Shown in pieces: positions 1 to 8,831 of a stretch of 64,000 bases of DNA. Under the pieces are notes generated by a model. That model did not search any database. It saw only the letters and a program-made list of their open reading frames with translations, and had not been told where the DNA came from. The first letter of the stretch is position 1. Every line of letters begins with the position of its first letter. Source of the DNA: Comamonadaceae bacterium (GTDB taxonomy: Bacteria > Pseudomonadota > Gammaproteobacteria > Burkholderiales > Burkholderiaceae_C); NCBI GenBank assembly GCA_947373185.1, contig CANBWP010000001.1:62001-126000 (forward strand), given 5' to 3'. The position numbers and the translations under genes were made by a program.

Positions 1-773
1 CCATCGTCACAGGCGCAGGCTGTATCGCCTCTGGTTGGGGCAATGGCCGCGCCATGGCCGTGCGTTTGGCAGAAGAGGGCGCCAAAGTGTTTGCGGTGGA
101 CCGCGATGCCGACAGCTTGGCCGAAACACTCGAACGCGCAGGCAACGCACGTGCATCCATCATTCCACATGTGTGTGATGTCACCAAGTCAGACAGCGTG
201 TTGCAAATGGTGCAAGCCTGCCTCGCGCAATGGGGCACCATTGACATTCTGATCAACAACGTCGGGGGCTCTGCTGCTGGCGGGCCCGTCGAGATGAGTG
301 AAGAAGTGTGGGACACCCAAATGAATGTCAATTTAAAAAGTGTCTTCCTGACCTGCAAGCATGTGCTGCCCACCATGATTGCCAACAAAAAGGGCGCCAT
401 TGTGAACGTGGCTTCAACGTCCGGCACCCGTTGGACGGGCAGTGCGCAAGTGGCGTACGCGGCCACCAAAGCCGGTGTGATTCAGCTGTCCAAAGTGGTG
501 GCAGTTCAGCACGCACCCTTGGGCATTCGCGTCAACACGGTGGTGCCAGGCCAGTTGCACACGCCCATGGTCGAGGCGCGTTTGGCCAAGCAGCGCACGG
601 GGGGTGATGTGCAGGCTTTGTTGGATTCGCGCATCAAGCGCATTCCCTTGGGCTTTATGGGTGACGGCCGCGATACCGCCAGTGCCGCACTGTTTTTGGC
701 CAGCGATGAGGCACAGTTCATTACCGGCACTGAAATTGTGGTGGACGGCGGCATGACAGCCCGCTGCGATTGA
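1..773 (+). CDS. SDR-family oxidoreductase (5' end outside window)
   Basis: NAD(P)-dependent short-chain dehydrogenase, expected to act in the cytoplasm on a hydroxyl/keto group of a catabolic intermediate. The reading frame is open from base 3, before the first internal ATG at 54, so the gene starts outside the window. Visible features are a glycine-rich loop (TGAGCIASGWGNG, longer than the usual TGxxxGxG), an NNVGG motif, a catalytic YAATK with the preceding Ser in STSGT, and a C-terminal VDGG. It is followed after 19 nt by a Bug-family binding protein, so it probably belongs to the same catabolic operon. The substrate cannot be told from sequence. Confidence 0.9.
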   Translation, partial: IVTGAGCIASGWGNGRAMAVRLAEEGAKVFAVDRDADSLAETLERAGNARASIIPHVCDVTKSDSVLQMVQACLAQWGTIDILINNVGGSAAGGPVEMSEEVWDTQMNVNLKSVFLTCKHVLPTMIANKKGAIVNVASTSGTRWTGSAQVAYAATKAGVIQLSKVVAVQHAPLGIRVNTVVPGQLHTPMVEARLAKQRTGGDVQALLDSRIKRIPLGFMGDGRDTASAALFLASDEAQFITGTEIVVDGGMTARCD

Positions 774-792
774 AACAACTAGGAGAATTGCA

Positions 793-1770
793 ATGAACAA
801 ACGACATGTCATCCAAACATTGGCTGTGGCTTCGGCTTTGATGCTGGCGAGTGGCTTGAGCTTTGCCCAAAGCATCAACAAGCCAGTGCGCATCATTGTG
901 GCGTTTGCCGCAGGTGGCCCTGTGGACGCCATGGCGCGCACACTGGCAGAGCCCTTGGGCCGTGCATTGGGCCGGGTGGTGATTGTGGAGAACAAACCCG
1001 GGGCCAGTGGTGCCATTGGTGCCAATGAGGTGATCAAGTCGGAGGCCGATGGTTCTACCTTGTGGCTGACCAGCGTGGGCGCTGCCGCGATCAACCCAGC
1101 GCTGTTTCCCAAGTTGTCCTACAACATGCAAAAAGACTTTGTGCCGGTGTCTTTGGCGGCCAACAATGTGGAAGTGTTTGTGGTGAATGTCAACAACCCC
1201 GCCAAAGATGCGGTGGAGTTCATGGCAGCTGCCAAAGCCAAGAAAGAGCCTTTGGCCATTGGCTCTTCGGGCCGTGGCAGCATTCCGCATTTGGCTTTGT
1301 TGCAGTTGGAGTATTCAACGGGGGTTGACTTGCTGCATGTGCCCTACAACGGCATGGCGCCAGCCCTGAATGATTTGCTGGGTGGTCAAGTCAGTGGCTT
1401 TTTTGCCGATGTGCCCGCTGTCATGGCGCAAATCAAGGGCGGACGCCTGCGCGCGATTGGGATGGCGTCTAAAACAAGGCACGCCTTGCTGGCGGATGTC
1501 AAAACGTTTGAAGAGCAAGGCTTTAAGTCGGTGGACACCAACAATTGGTATGGGTTTTTTGCATCCTCCAAAACTTCTCCAGAAGTGTTGAAGGTCTTGA
1601 ACAAAGCGGTTCAGCAAGCAGTGGCTGATCCTGCGGCCAATGCCAAGTTGACTCAATCGGGTGCAGAACCCAAATCTTCGACGCCCGAAGAGTTGGCGGC
1701 CCTGCTCAAAGTGGACACAGAAAAATGGGCGCAGCTGATTAAATTGCGCAACATCAAAGGTGACGAATGA
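793..1770 (+). CDS. Bug-family (TctC-type) periplasmic substrate-binding protein
   Basis: 325-residue periplasmic binding protein of the tripartite tricarboxylate transporter type. It has an N-terminal signal peptide ending near FAQS, then the family signature KPVRIIVAFAAGGPVDAMAR and ENKPGASGAIGANEV. Family members bind carboxylates and related small molecules. A good ribosome site (AGGAGA) precedes ATG 793. No TctA/TctB membrane genes are present here, as is common for orphan Bug proteins in Burkholderiales. Its stop overlaps the next start (ATGA), so translation is probably coupled. Confidence 0.92.
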   Translation: MNKRHVIQTLAVASALMLASGLSFAQSINKPVRIIVAFAAGGPVDAMARTLAEPLGRALGRVVIVENKPGASGAIGANEVIKSEADGSTLWLTSVGAAAINPALFPKLSYNMQKDFVPVSLAANNVEVFVVNVNNPAKDAVEFMAAAKAKKEPLAIGSSGRGSIPHLALLQLEYSTGVDLLHVPYNGMAPALNDLLGGQVSGFFADVPAVMAQIKGGRLRAIGMASKTRHALLADVKTFEEQGFKSVDTNNWYGFFASSKTSPEVLKVLNKAVQQAVADPAANAKLTQSGAEPKSSTPEELAALLKVDTEKWAQLIKLRNIKGDE

Positions 1771-2294
1771 GCACAGACCACATCCGCGTTCCCCTGGTGG
1801 TGGGCGGCACCAAGCCTGAGTTGAAAGAGATTGAAGCGCGCATTTTGCAAGAGCGCGGCCGAATTTCTTTGCTGTACCAAGTGCTGCTCAACAGCGCCCC
1901 CATTGCACAGGGATGGGAGGCCATGCTGACTGCTGTGCGCAACAAATCTTCTGTGCCTGCCGACTTGCGGGAGTTGATGATTTTGCGTGTGGCCGTCTTG
2001 AACAAGGCCAGTTTTGAGTTTGATGCCCACATTCCGCATGCGCTCAAAGCGGGCGTGCCACAAGCCAAGATTGATGCGATTCGGGCGACAGAACTGTCCG
2101 AGCCCTTCTCGGCCCAAGAGCAATTGCTGCTCAAAATGACCGACCACATGACGCGTGATGTCGAAGTGCCCGCTGAGCTCATGGCCGAGGTGACAAGTCA
2201 GTACACCCCTGGAAAAGTGGTGGAGCTGGTGGCCACGGTGGCCGCCTACAACATGGTGTCGCGCTTTTTGGTGGCCCTGAACATCGTTCACTGA
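1767..2294 (+). CDS. Carboxymuconolactone decarboxylase (CMD/AhpD-fold) family protein
   Basis: 175 residues with the helical CMD/AhpD fold signature: LRELMILRVAVLNKASFEFDAH, then a histidine-containing helix. The CxxC pair of peroxidase-type AhpD is absent, and the position usually holding the acidic/His pair reads FEFDAHIPHA, so a decarboxylase or hydratase-like role on a carboxylic intermediate is more likely than a peroxidase role. It overlaps the upstream gene by 4 nt and sits 10 nt before the next gene, within the catabolic operon. The precise reaction is unknown. Confidence 0.82.
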   Translation: MSTDHIRVPLVVGGTKPELKEIEARILQERGRISLLYQVLLNSAPIAQGWEAMLTAVRNKSSVPADLRELMILRVAVLNKASFEFDAHIPHALKAGVPQAKIDAIRATELSEPFSAQEQLLLKMTDHMTRDVEVPAELMAEVTSQYTPGKVVELVATVAAYNMVSRFLVALNIVH

Positions 2295-2304
2295 CAGGAT
2301 CAAC

Positions 2305-2814
2305 ATGACCGCAACGCATTTATTGGAGCGAACGGGTGATTTTCTCAACGCCGAGGAGTATGCACACAGCAAAAGTGCGCTCACTTGGTGGCAGGCAGTC
2401 GACAAACCCTTGTTTCGGGCCTACTGGGATCAACGCACTTCACCCTTGGTGCCGGCCACATCACTGGACGTGCTCATTGAGTTGAAGGGTGCCAGTTATC
2501 AAAGCGCTGGCCAGTTTCACTATGTCGTTGAAACCGATGTGAAGCCCGAACACGAAGAGGAAATGAATGCTTGGTACAACACCGAGCATTTGGTGGGCTT
2601 GTCCTTGGTGCCAGGCGTGATCAGTGCCAAACGTTACCTGCGCTTAACAGGGGGCCCTCGCTACGTTGCTTGTTATGAGCTGGAGTCGCCGGCCATTTTG
2701 GAAAGCAAAGAGTGGCTGGCGGTTCGGCACACAGCGTGGAGTTCGAGGGTCAGACCCATGTTTTTCAACACCTTTCGACAGCACTTTGTGCGAACTGTTC
2801 CACTTGTGCGTTAA
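2305..2814 (+). CDS. Small dimeric alpha/beta-barrel (EthD/DUF4286-like) protein
   Basis: 169-residue protein not firmly recognised. The C-terminal half (ETDVKPEHEEEMNAWYNTEH, then VPGV and YLRLTGGPRYVACYEL) matches the pattern of ferredoxin-like dimeric alpha/beta-barrel proteins such as EthD or DUF4286, where WYNTEH marks the conserved helix. No signal peptide or membrane segment. It lies between the CMD-family gene (10 nt) and the CoA-transferase genes (9 nt), so it is probably an accessory enzyme of the same pathway. Confidence 0.68.
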   Translation: MTATHLLERTGDFLNAEEYAHSKSALTWWQAVDKPLFRAYWDQRTSPLVPATSLDVLIELKGASYQSAGQFHYVVETDVKPEHEEEMNAWYNTEHLVGLSLVPGVISAKRYLRLTGGPRYVACYELESPAILESKEWLAVRHTAWSSRVRPMFFNTFRQHFVRTVPLVR

Positions 2815-2823
2815 ATTGCAAAC

Positions 2824-3531
2824 ATGATTAACAAAATAGCAGACAGCATCGCGCAGGCGGTGCAAGGCACGCCCGATGGGGCCACGATTTTGATCGGCGG
2901 CTTTGGCACGGCCGGTATTCCCAGTGAGTTGGTTGATGGCCTGATTGATCAGGGCGCCCGTGACCTGGTGGTGGTCAACAACAATGCAGGCAATGCCGAG
3001 CATGGCTTGGCCGCACTTTTAAAAGCGGGTCGGATTCGAAAAATCATTTGCAGCTTTCCCCGTCAAGCAGACTCCTACGTGTTCGATGACTTGTACCGCA
3101 CCAAGAAAGTTGAGCTGGAGTTGGTGCCGCAAGGCAATTTGGCGGAGCGTTTGCGTGCTGCAGGTGCAGGTGTTGGGGCCTTCTTCACGCCGACAGGCTA
3201 TGGCACGCTCATGGCCTCGAATGCCGATGGCAGCCCCAAAGAAACACGCCTGATCAACGGCAAGCACTACGTGCTGGAGTACCCCATTCACGGCGATCTG
3301 GCGCTCATCAAAGCTGAAGCGGGCGACCGCTGGGGCAATTTGATTTACCGAAAAGCGGCCCGCAATTTTGGCCCCGTCATGGCCATGGCGGCCAAAAAAA
3401 CGGTGGCTTCTGTGCACAGGATCGTGGCACTGGGCGAATTGGACCCTGAGTCGGTGATCACCCCAGGCATTTTTGTGAGCAAGATTGTGCGCATTGACCA
3501 CAAGGCGACCGAAGCGGGAGGTTTCAAATGA
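2824..3531 (+). CDS. 3-oxoacid CoA-transferase, subunit A
   Basis: Alpha subunit (235 aa, usual length) of a class I CoA-transferase such as ScoA/PcaI, which moves CoA from succinyl-CoA or another donor to a 3-oxo or dicarboxylic acid in the cytoplasm. The start DGATILIGGFGTAGIPSEL is the family signature (usually GGFGxxGIPE). Later motifs are VVNNNAGN, TPTGYGT and ALIKAEAGDRWGN. It overlaps the B subunit by 4 nt. The surrounding genes suggest the acyl acceptor is the product of this island's ring- or acid-degrading steps, but which acid is unknown. Confidence 0.93.
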   Translation: MINKIADSIAQAVQGTPDGATILIGGFGTAGIPSELVDGLIDQGARDLVVVNNNAGNAEHGLAALLKAGRIRKIICSFPRQADSYVFDDLYRTKKVELELVPQGNLAERLRAAGAGVGAFFTPTGYGTLMASNADGSPKETRLINGKHYVLEYPIHGDLALIKAEAGDRWGNLIYRKAARNFGPVMAMAAKKTVASVHRIVALGELDPESVITPGIFVSKIVRIDHKATEAGGFK

Positions 3532-4187
3532 GCCACTTCACGCCCAGAACCAAACAAGCGTTGGCCCACCGTGTGGCGCAAGACATTCCTGAAGGCGCCT
3601 ATGTCAACTTGGGCATTGGCCAACCCACCTTGGTGGCCAACTTCATTCCCCGCGAACGAGAAGTCATTTTGCACAGCGAAAACGGTATCTTGGGCATGGG
3701 GCCTGCACCTGCCGCTGGCGACGAAGATTTTGATTTGATCAATGCCGGCAAACAGCCCGTCACCCTGCTCAAGGGGGGCGCGTTTTTTCACCATGCCGAC
3801 AGCTTTGCCATGATGCGTGGTGGCCACATTGACATCTGTGTGCTGGGTGCCTTTCAGGTGTCTGCCACCGGCGATTTGGCCAATTGGAGCACGGGCGAAG
3901 AAGGCTCTATTCCCGCTGTGGGCGGTGCCATGGACTTGGCCGTGGGCGCCAAAGAAACATGGGTCATGATGGACTTGCTGACCAAGAAGGGTGAAAGCAA
4001 ATTGGTCGCTGCCTGCACGTACCCCTTGACAGGGGTGGGCTGTGTCAGCCGCATTTATTCTGATCTGGCCACCTTGGCTTGTGGCCCGCAAGGTCTGACG
4101 GTCATCGACTTGGTGGAAGGTTTGGATGTTCAGACGCTTTCTCAGATGATTGGTTTGCCTGTGAGTTTGAAAACTTCAACCCCCTGA
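3528..4187 (+). CDS. 3-oxoacid CoA-transferase, subunit B
   Basis: Beta subunit (219 aa) carrying the catalytic glutamate in the SENGILGMGP motif that forms the glutamyl-CoA thioester in class I CoA-transferases. GAYVNLGIGQPTLVANFIP near the N terminus and LTGVGCVSRIYSDLA near the C terminus are also diagnostic. Start overlaps subunit A (ATGA), ensuring equal expression. Partner of the preceding gene; both resemble ScoAB/PcaIJ, but I do not assign a pathway-specific symbol because no pca or lva genes are adjacent. Confidence 0.94.
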   Translation: MSHFTPRTKQALAHRVAQDIPEGAYVNLGIGQPTLVANFIPREREVILHSENGILGMGPAPAAGDEDFDLINAGKQPVTLLKGGAFFHHADSFAMMRGGHIDICVLGAFQVSATGDLANWSTGEEGSIPAVGGAMDLAVGAKETWVMMDLLTKKGESKLVAACTYPLTGVGCVSRIYSDLATLACGPQGLTVIDLVEGLDVQTLSQMIGLPVSLKTSTP

Positions 4188-4196
4188 ATCAACAAG

Positions 4197-5093
4197 ATGT
4201 CTGTCCCCAAGCTTGCCGAAAATTTTATCCAAACTTATTTGGACATGCCCAGTCAGCCGAAGCTGCAGTTGCCTGCCCATTCATGCGATGCGCACGTGCA
4301 CGTGTTTGGTCCGAGGGCGCAATTTCCATTTGCGTCCAACCGGAAAAGCAGTCCAGCCGATGCGCCCAAAGAAAAGCTCTTTGCGCTGCACAAGCGCTTG
4401 GGCATTGCGCGGTGTGTGATCGTTCAATCGATTGTTCATGGCAACGACAACTCAGTGGTAGAAGATGCCATTGAAGCGGGCGGCGGCAATTACTTGGGTG
4501 TTGCGTTGGTCGATGTGGATGTCTCCAATGATGAGCTCAAACGTTTGGCCAGCCGGGGTTTCAGAGCCTTGCGCTTCCATTTTATGAAGCACATTGCCGG
4601 TGGCTATGACGTTCATGATGTGGTCAAACTCTCGCATCGCTTGGCCATGGTTGGCATGCACTTGCAGGTGCACTTTGAAAGTGAACTGGTGCATACCGTG
4701 GGCCAGGCTTTACTCAACAGTGAAGTTCCTGTGGTGATTGACCACATGGGGCGCGTCGATGCGACTTTGGGGGAATCCCATGCCGATTTTCAGGCGCTGA
4801 TGCGCTTGCTCGACCATGCCCATGTGCATGTCAAAGTGAGTGGCATTGATCGCATTGATGCCACGTCACATGCCGGCAGTGCTTATCCCTTTGGCACACC
4901 ACTGGCTGCTAAATTGGTGTCTGAATTTCCACTTCAATGTGTCTGGGGATTGGATTGGCCCCACCCCAATCACACGCACATTCCGGACGATGGTGAATTG
5001 GTGGATGCGCTGTCCATCATTGCCCCGACGCCGGCTGCACTTGAACGCTTGCTGGTGACCAACCCGCAAGCCTTGTACCGCTTTGAGACCTGA
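4197..5093 (+). CDS. Amidohydrolase family 2 (PDC-lactonase-like) hydrolase
   Basis: 298-residue TIM-barrel metal-dependent hydrolase of the amidohydrolase-2 group, whose members include 2-pyrone-4,6-dicarboxylate lactonase (LigI) and gamma-resorcylate decarboxylase. Metal/active-site motifs are CDAHVHVFGP near residue 29, the barrel His in VIDHMGRVD and the terminal Asp in WGLDWPHPNH. It ends 3 nt before a convergent gene, so it is last in the plus-strand run. It probably opens a lactone-like ring or decarboxylates an intermediate; the substrate is inferred only from family and context. Confidence 0.85.
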   Translation: MSVPKLAENFIQTYLDMPSQPKLQLPAHSCDAHVHVFGPRAQFPFASNRKSSPADAPKEKLFALHKRLGIARCVIVQSIVHGNDNSVVEDAIEAGGGNYLGVALVDVDVSNDELKRLASRGFRALRFHFMKHIAGGYDVHDVVKLSHRLAMVGMHLQVHFESELVHTVGQALLNSEVPVVIDHMGRVDATLGESHADFQALMRLLDHAHVHVKVSGIDRIDATSHAGSAYPFGTPLAAKLVSEFPLQCVWGLDWPHPNHTHIPDDGELVDALSIIAPTPAALERLLVTNPQALYRFET

Positions 5094-5096
5094 GAT

Positions 5097-5966
5097 TCAA
5101 TAGCTGTATTTCTTTTCAAGCCCGTCAAAGAAGGGCTTGTTGACCATGCGTTGACGCTCCAAGAAGGGCACGACCACGTTGGGGTCTTCGTCCAGGCGGC
5201 CATTTTGTTTGAGTTGGCCCAAAGATTTTTGCATGCCCAATGCGGCACCTTGGAGCGCTGCGTTGGCGTACAACACCACACCAAAACCCAGTTCGGCCAA
5301 TTCAGCCTGATCGAGCGCTGGCGTTTTGCCGCCAATCACGATGTTGATCAGTTGAGGCTTTGCCAAGAGCTTGGTCAGTGCCCGAACCTCTTCCATGCTC
5401 TCTGTGGCTTCTACAAACAAAATGTCAGCACCCGCCTGCGTGAACTGAATGGCACGCTCAATGGCGGCTTCAAAACCGTACTTGGCGCGCGCATCGGTGC
5501 GTGCAATGATCTGAAAATTTTGATCTTGGCGCGCATCGACTGCCGCCTTGATTTTGGAAACCATCTCGTCGACGGGGGCCACATCTTTGCCAGAAAAATG
5601 GCCGCAGCGTTTTGGGAAAGTTTGGTCTTCAATTTGCACCGCATCGGCACCGGCGCGCTCCAGGGCGCGCACAGCTTGGCGCACATTCAATGCGTTGCCA
5701 AAGCCGGTGTCAATGTCCACGATCAAGGGGATCTCAACGGCATCTCGAATGGCGCTGGTGTGTTCCACCACATCGCGCAAACTGATGAAGGCCAAGTCGG
5801 GCAGACCGTAATACATGTTGGTGAGGCCGGCGCCGCTGAGGTACACCGCCTCAAAGCCCAGATCGGCAATGGTGCGTGCGCTCAATGCATTGAAGGCGCC
5901 GGGCACGATCATGCCCTTGCGTTGATTGACACGTTCGTGAAGGACGGCTTTGGAATTTTTGGACAT
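5097..5966 (-). CDS. Isocitrate lyase/PEP mutase family C-C lyase
   Basis: 289-residue TIM-barrel enzyme. VDIDTGFGN carries the Mg-binding acidic residues, and the mobile-loop motif KRCGH is the methylisocitrate-lyase/oxaloacetate-hydrolase form (KKCGH) rather than that of true PEP mutase. It probably cleaves a 2-substituted malate or methylisocitrate-like acid. It is the last gene of the minus-strand operon that also holds two MmgE/PrpD proteins, matching a dehydratase-then-lyase order like the methylcitrate cycle. Substrate specificity is inference. Confidence 0.88.
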   Translation of the reverse strand: MSKNSKAVLHERVNQRKGMIVPGAFNALSARTIADLGFEAVYLSGAGLTNMYYGLPDLAFISLRDVVEHTSAIRDAVEIPLIVDIDTGFGNALNVRQAVRALERAGADAVQIEDQTFPKRCGHFSGKDVAPVDEMVSKIKAAVDARQDQNFQIIARTDARAKYGFEAAIERAIQFTQAGADILFVEATESMEEVRALTKLLAKPQLINIVIGGKTPALDQAELAELGFGVVLYANAALQGAALGMQKSLGQLKQNGRLDEDPNVVVPFLERQRMVNKPFFDGLEKKYSY

Positions 5967-5979
5967 GTTGTAGGTGCTT

Positions 5980-7365
5980 CTAAGTGGTTCTCAGGAGAGA
6001 CTGTAATTCTGAAATCGATGAATCTGACTCGCCCTGCAGCAACAAGGCCATCAGTTTGTGCTGCGTGTCAGTCGAGTGACGAAGTGCGGTGTTGTTCAAA
6101 AATTTGGTTTGAAGGTCTTGCAGTGAAGCGGGCCTGTCGGCACTGCCCTTGACTTGGTCGACGCGGGCGTGGGCCGTTTGCCCATTGCGCCATTGCACCG
6201 TCATGTCGGCTTGAAACTTGTTGGGGAAATCGGCATCTTCCATGGGTGACCAGCTGATTTTTTGCGCAAATGCCAACGCGTCTGCATGAACTTGCTCGCC
6301 CAAAAAATGCTGCGCTGTGATGGGAATGTCTAAAAAGGCCAGGGCCATGCAATAGGGCAGGCTGTACTTGGCCTCGTTCAAAATGCTGGGCGATTGTTTG
6401 CGCGGCCACGGCTCGCAAATGATGGCAGCCGCACCTTGAGGCACTTTGCATTCGATGTGAGCAATGTGCTGCCAGCTGGTGCTTGAAGGCAAAGCGGTGG
6501 ACCGCAAACGCGCTACAGCCTCTAAGAAGGGATGAATGTAGTGGCAACACGGAAAGAGTTTGAACGCGGCCTCGCGCAGCATCCAATGCTGACCCAAGCT
6601 GTCTAAAGCTTTGCCCAAGGCAGCCGCAGCACCGGGCTCATCGGTGTAGGTGTTGTACAAACCAAAGCGGCCTTCATAAACGGTTGTGGGCCCTGTCATG
6701 CCCGCCATGGCCAAGGTGGCTGCCAAGTTGCCAGCATGTGCGGCCCAGCCTGGGTGCATGGCTTTGACGGTAGCGCCTTCGCTTAAAAATTCAAAAATGC
6801 CCGACGCTTGACTGCCTGCAATGCCCTGCGCCGAAATCAATTCGCTGCGCGATGCGCCAGCTGCCAAGCCGGCAATCAGGGCGGAGACCAATGCGCCGCC
6901 CACCGACGTGACCTGAAACCCCCGACGTTGAAACGCGCCAGGTGCCGCCAACCCAATGCGCACCAACACTTCCCAACCGATGGTGACCAAGCGCGTGAGC
7001 TCACCCAAACTCAAGTGGTGTGCTTCGGCGGCCGCCAATGCGGCAGGCACAATGACGGCGCTGCCATGCACGATGGATGCCATGTGTGTATCGTCATACT
7101 CCAAGGCATGAATGAAACTGCCGTTCAACAGTGCGGCGTTGGCACTGTGAGTGGGGGCGTCATGACCTAGAACCGTGCAGCCCTCCGTGACCGGCACCTT
7201 CAAAAAGCTGTGCGCCATTTTTTGTTGCACAGCGCCACCCGCCGCTGCAATGCCAACGCCCAAGGCATCAAGGGTGTGCCATCGCGCCAGACCCGCTACA
7301 TCAGTGGGTATGTCAGTCTCTCGCAAGGCGAGTGCAAAGTCGACGATCCGCTGGCTGTGCGTCAT
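5980..7365 (-). CDS. MmgE/PrpD family protein (dehydratase-like), copy 1
   Basis: 461 residues, the usual length for the MmgE/PrpD family (2-methylcitrate dehydratase, cis-aconitate decarboxylase, iminodisuccinate epimerase). Motifs include the N-terminal LALRETDIP...RWHTLDALGVGIAAAGG and FIHALEYDDTHMASIVHGSA (family core with the EYDDTH element), and MHPGWAAHAG in the middle. Its ATG overlaps the stop of the upstream flavoprotein gene by 4 nt. Probably dehydrates or isomerises a hydroxy-tricarboxylate-like acid before the downstream lyase. Confidence 0.88.
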   Translation of the reverse strand: MTHSQRIVDFALALRETDIPTDVAGLARWHTLDALGVGIAAAGGAVQQKMAHSFLKVPVTEGCTVLGHDAPTHSANAALLNGSFIHALEYDDTHMASIVHGSAVIVPAALAAAEAHHLSLGELTRLVTIGWEVLVRIGLAAPGAFQRRGFQVTSVGGALVSALIAGLAAGASRSELISAQGIAGSQASGIFEFLSEGATVKAMHPGWAAHAGNLAATLAMAGMTGPTTVYEGRFGLYNTYTDEPGAAAALGKALDSLGQHWMLREAAFKLFPCCHYIHPFLEAVARLRSTALPSSTSWQHIAHIECKVPQGAAAIICEPWPRKQSPSILNEAKYSLPYCMALAFLDIPITAQHFLGEQVHADALAFAQKISWSPMEDADFPNKFQADMTVQWRNGQTAHARVDQVKGSADRPASLQDLQTKFLNNTALRHSTDTQHKLMALLLQGESDSSISELQSLLRTT

Positions 7366-8774
7366 GCCTCAGGGCCTTGGAGGGTTCCAGCGACTTTCAG
7401 CTCTTGGGTGGCGGCTTTGCCACTCAAGTAGCCCAAGCCAATGGCTGTCAACAGGCCATTGCCAGAGGCGTAGCCCATGGCGCCTGTTTGGCCGCTGATG
7501 CCGCCTGCAGCACCGCCGCCCGCAAACAAATTGGGAATGGGGGTGCCGTCTTTTTTGAGCACGCGCCCCTCGGTGTCGATGGCCAAGCCGCCCTGCGTAT
7601 GGAACAAGCCCGGCGTGACGCGGCAAATCCAGAAGTTGGACTGCAAAGGGGCCATTGCAAATTTGCGGCGACCCATCACATCGGGGCCATGGCCTTGTGC
7701 GGCTTCGTTGTAGGCGCTCAAGGTTTTTGCCAAGGTGTTGGCTGGGAGTTTGAACAACTCTGCCAGGGCTTGCACATTGGCAGCCGACTTGATGCCGCCC
7801 AAATTGACCAGCTCTCTGAATTCATCTTCCTTGTCGGCAATGGCCTTGATGCGATCGTCAAAAATGGCGAACACTTCGGTTTGCTGGGCCAAGACCATGC
7901 GCGCATAACCCGAGTAGCCGATGTCTTCATTGCCAAATCGCTCGCCGCGTGAATTGACCAAGATGCCGCCTTTTTCCAAAGTGGTCCATGACAACAAGGA
8001 GCCATGCGGATAAGCCACAGCGGCATAGCCCTGGTACGCGCCCATGTTGGCCAAGCCGGCGCCCAGTTCGCGGCCCCATTGAACGGCTTCACCTTGGCTG
8101 CCTAAAGCACCAAAATATTCTGCGCCCGCAATTTCGGGGCAAAACTCTTTGACCAAGTCGCGGTTGGCGGCAAAACCATTGCAAGCCAAGATGACTTTGC
8201 CCGCTTTGATGCGGGTGCTCTCAACCCCCTTGCCGCCAATCAGGGCGCCGATCACTTCACCCTTGTCGGAGGTGATCAATGATTGAACAGGGTTGCCAAC
8301 AGCCAGCGGAATGTCGCGCTGCTGCACACCTGCCAACAAATCGTCCATCAAATCTTGGCCTCTTCTTGAAGCGGGTGCATGCAAGCGCGGCACGGTGTGG
8401 CCCACGTGGCAGTAGTCTGTGATGAGGCTCATGCGCGCAGGCACGCGGTCGACCAACCATTCGCACAGTTCTGCCGAGATGCGAGAGAGTTTGTCACTGA
8501 CGTCGCTCAATTCGTGTCGGCCGGCAATGCGTTCTAAATCTGCGATGAGAACTTCTGGCGAGTCCACAATGCCTGCCGCTTTTTGGAATCGGCTACCAGC
8601 GCCCGGAATAGAGCCTGTACTGAGTGCGGTGTTGCCGCCGGGTTGATCGCGTTTTTCAACAATGGCCACCGAGGCGCCATCGTCATGCGCCGCCATGGCG
8701 GCACTGAGGCCGCAGCCACCGGCACCAATGATCAGGACGTCCACTTCCATGTCGGGGTTGTCAAGCGAGCTCAT
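7362..8774 (-). CDS. FAD-dependent fumarate reductase/dehydrogenase-like flavoprotein
   Basis: 470-residue soluble flavoprotein of the FAD_binding_2 family (fumarate reductase, tricarballylate dehydrogenase, 3-ketosteroid dehydrogenase). The N-terminal dinucleotide fold VLIIGAGGCGLSAAMAA is followed by EKRDQPGGNTALSTGS. The C-terminal FHTQGGLAIDTEGRV and IPNLFAGGGAAGGISG close the FAD site. No signal peptide or haem motif, so it is cytoplasmic. It lies between two MmgE/PrpD genes, which suggests an alpha/beta-desaturation of a polycarboxylate (TcuA-like). That substrate is inference. Confidence 0.88.
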   Translation of the reverse strand: MSSLDNPDMEVDVLIIGAGGCGLSAAMAAHDDGASVAIVEKRDQPGGNTALSTGSIPGAGSRFQKAAGIVDSPEVLIADLERIAGRHELSDVSDKLSRISAELCEWLVDRVPARMSLITDYCHVGHTVPRLHAPASRRGQDLMDDLLAGVQQRDIPLAVGNPVQSLITSDKGEVIGALIGGKGVESTRIKAGKVILACNGFAANRDLVKEFCPEIAGAEYFGALGSQGEAVQWGRELGAGLANMGAYQGYAAVAYPHGSLLSWTTLEKGGILVNSRGERFGNEDIGYSGYARMVLAQQTEVFAIFDDRIKAIADKEDEFRELVNLGGIKSAANVQALAELFKLPANTLAKTLSAYNEAAQGHGPDVMGRRKFAMAPLQSNFWICRVTPGLFHTQGGLAIDTEGRVLKKDGTPIPNLFAGGGAAGGISGQTGAMGYASGNGLLTAIGLGYLSGKAATQELKVAGTLQGPEA

Positions 8775-8831
8775 AAGTAACTTTCAAAATGAAAAGACAG
8801 CGAAGGTCAAACGAGGTTGCAAATCAAGGGA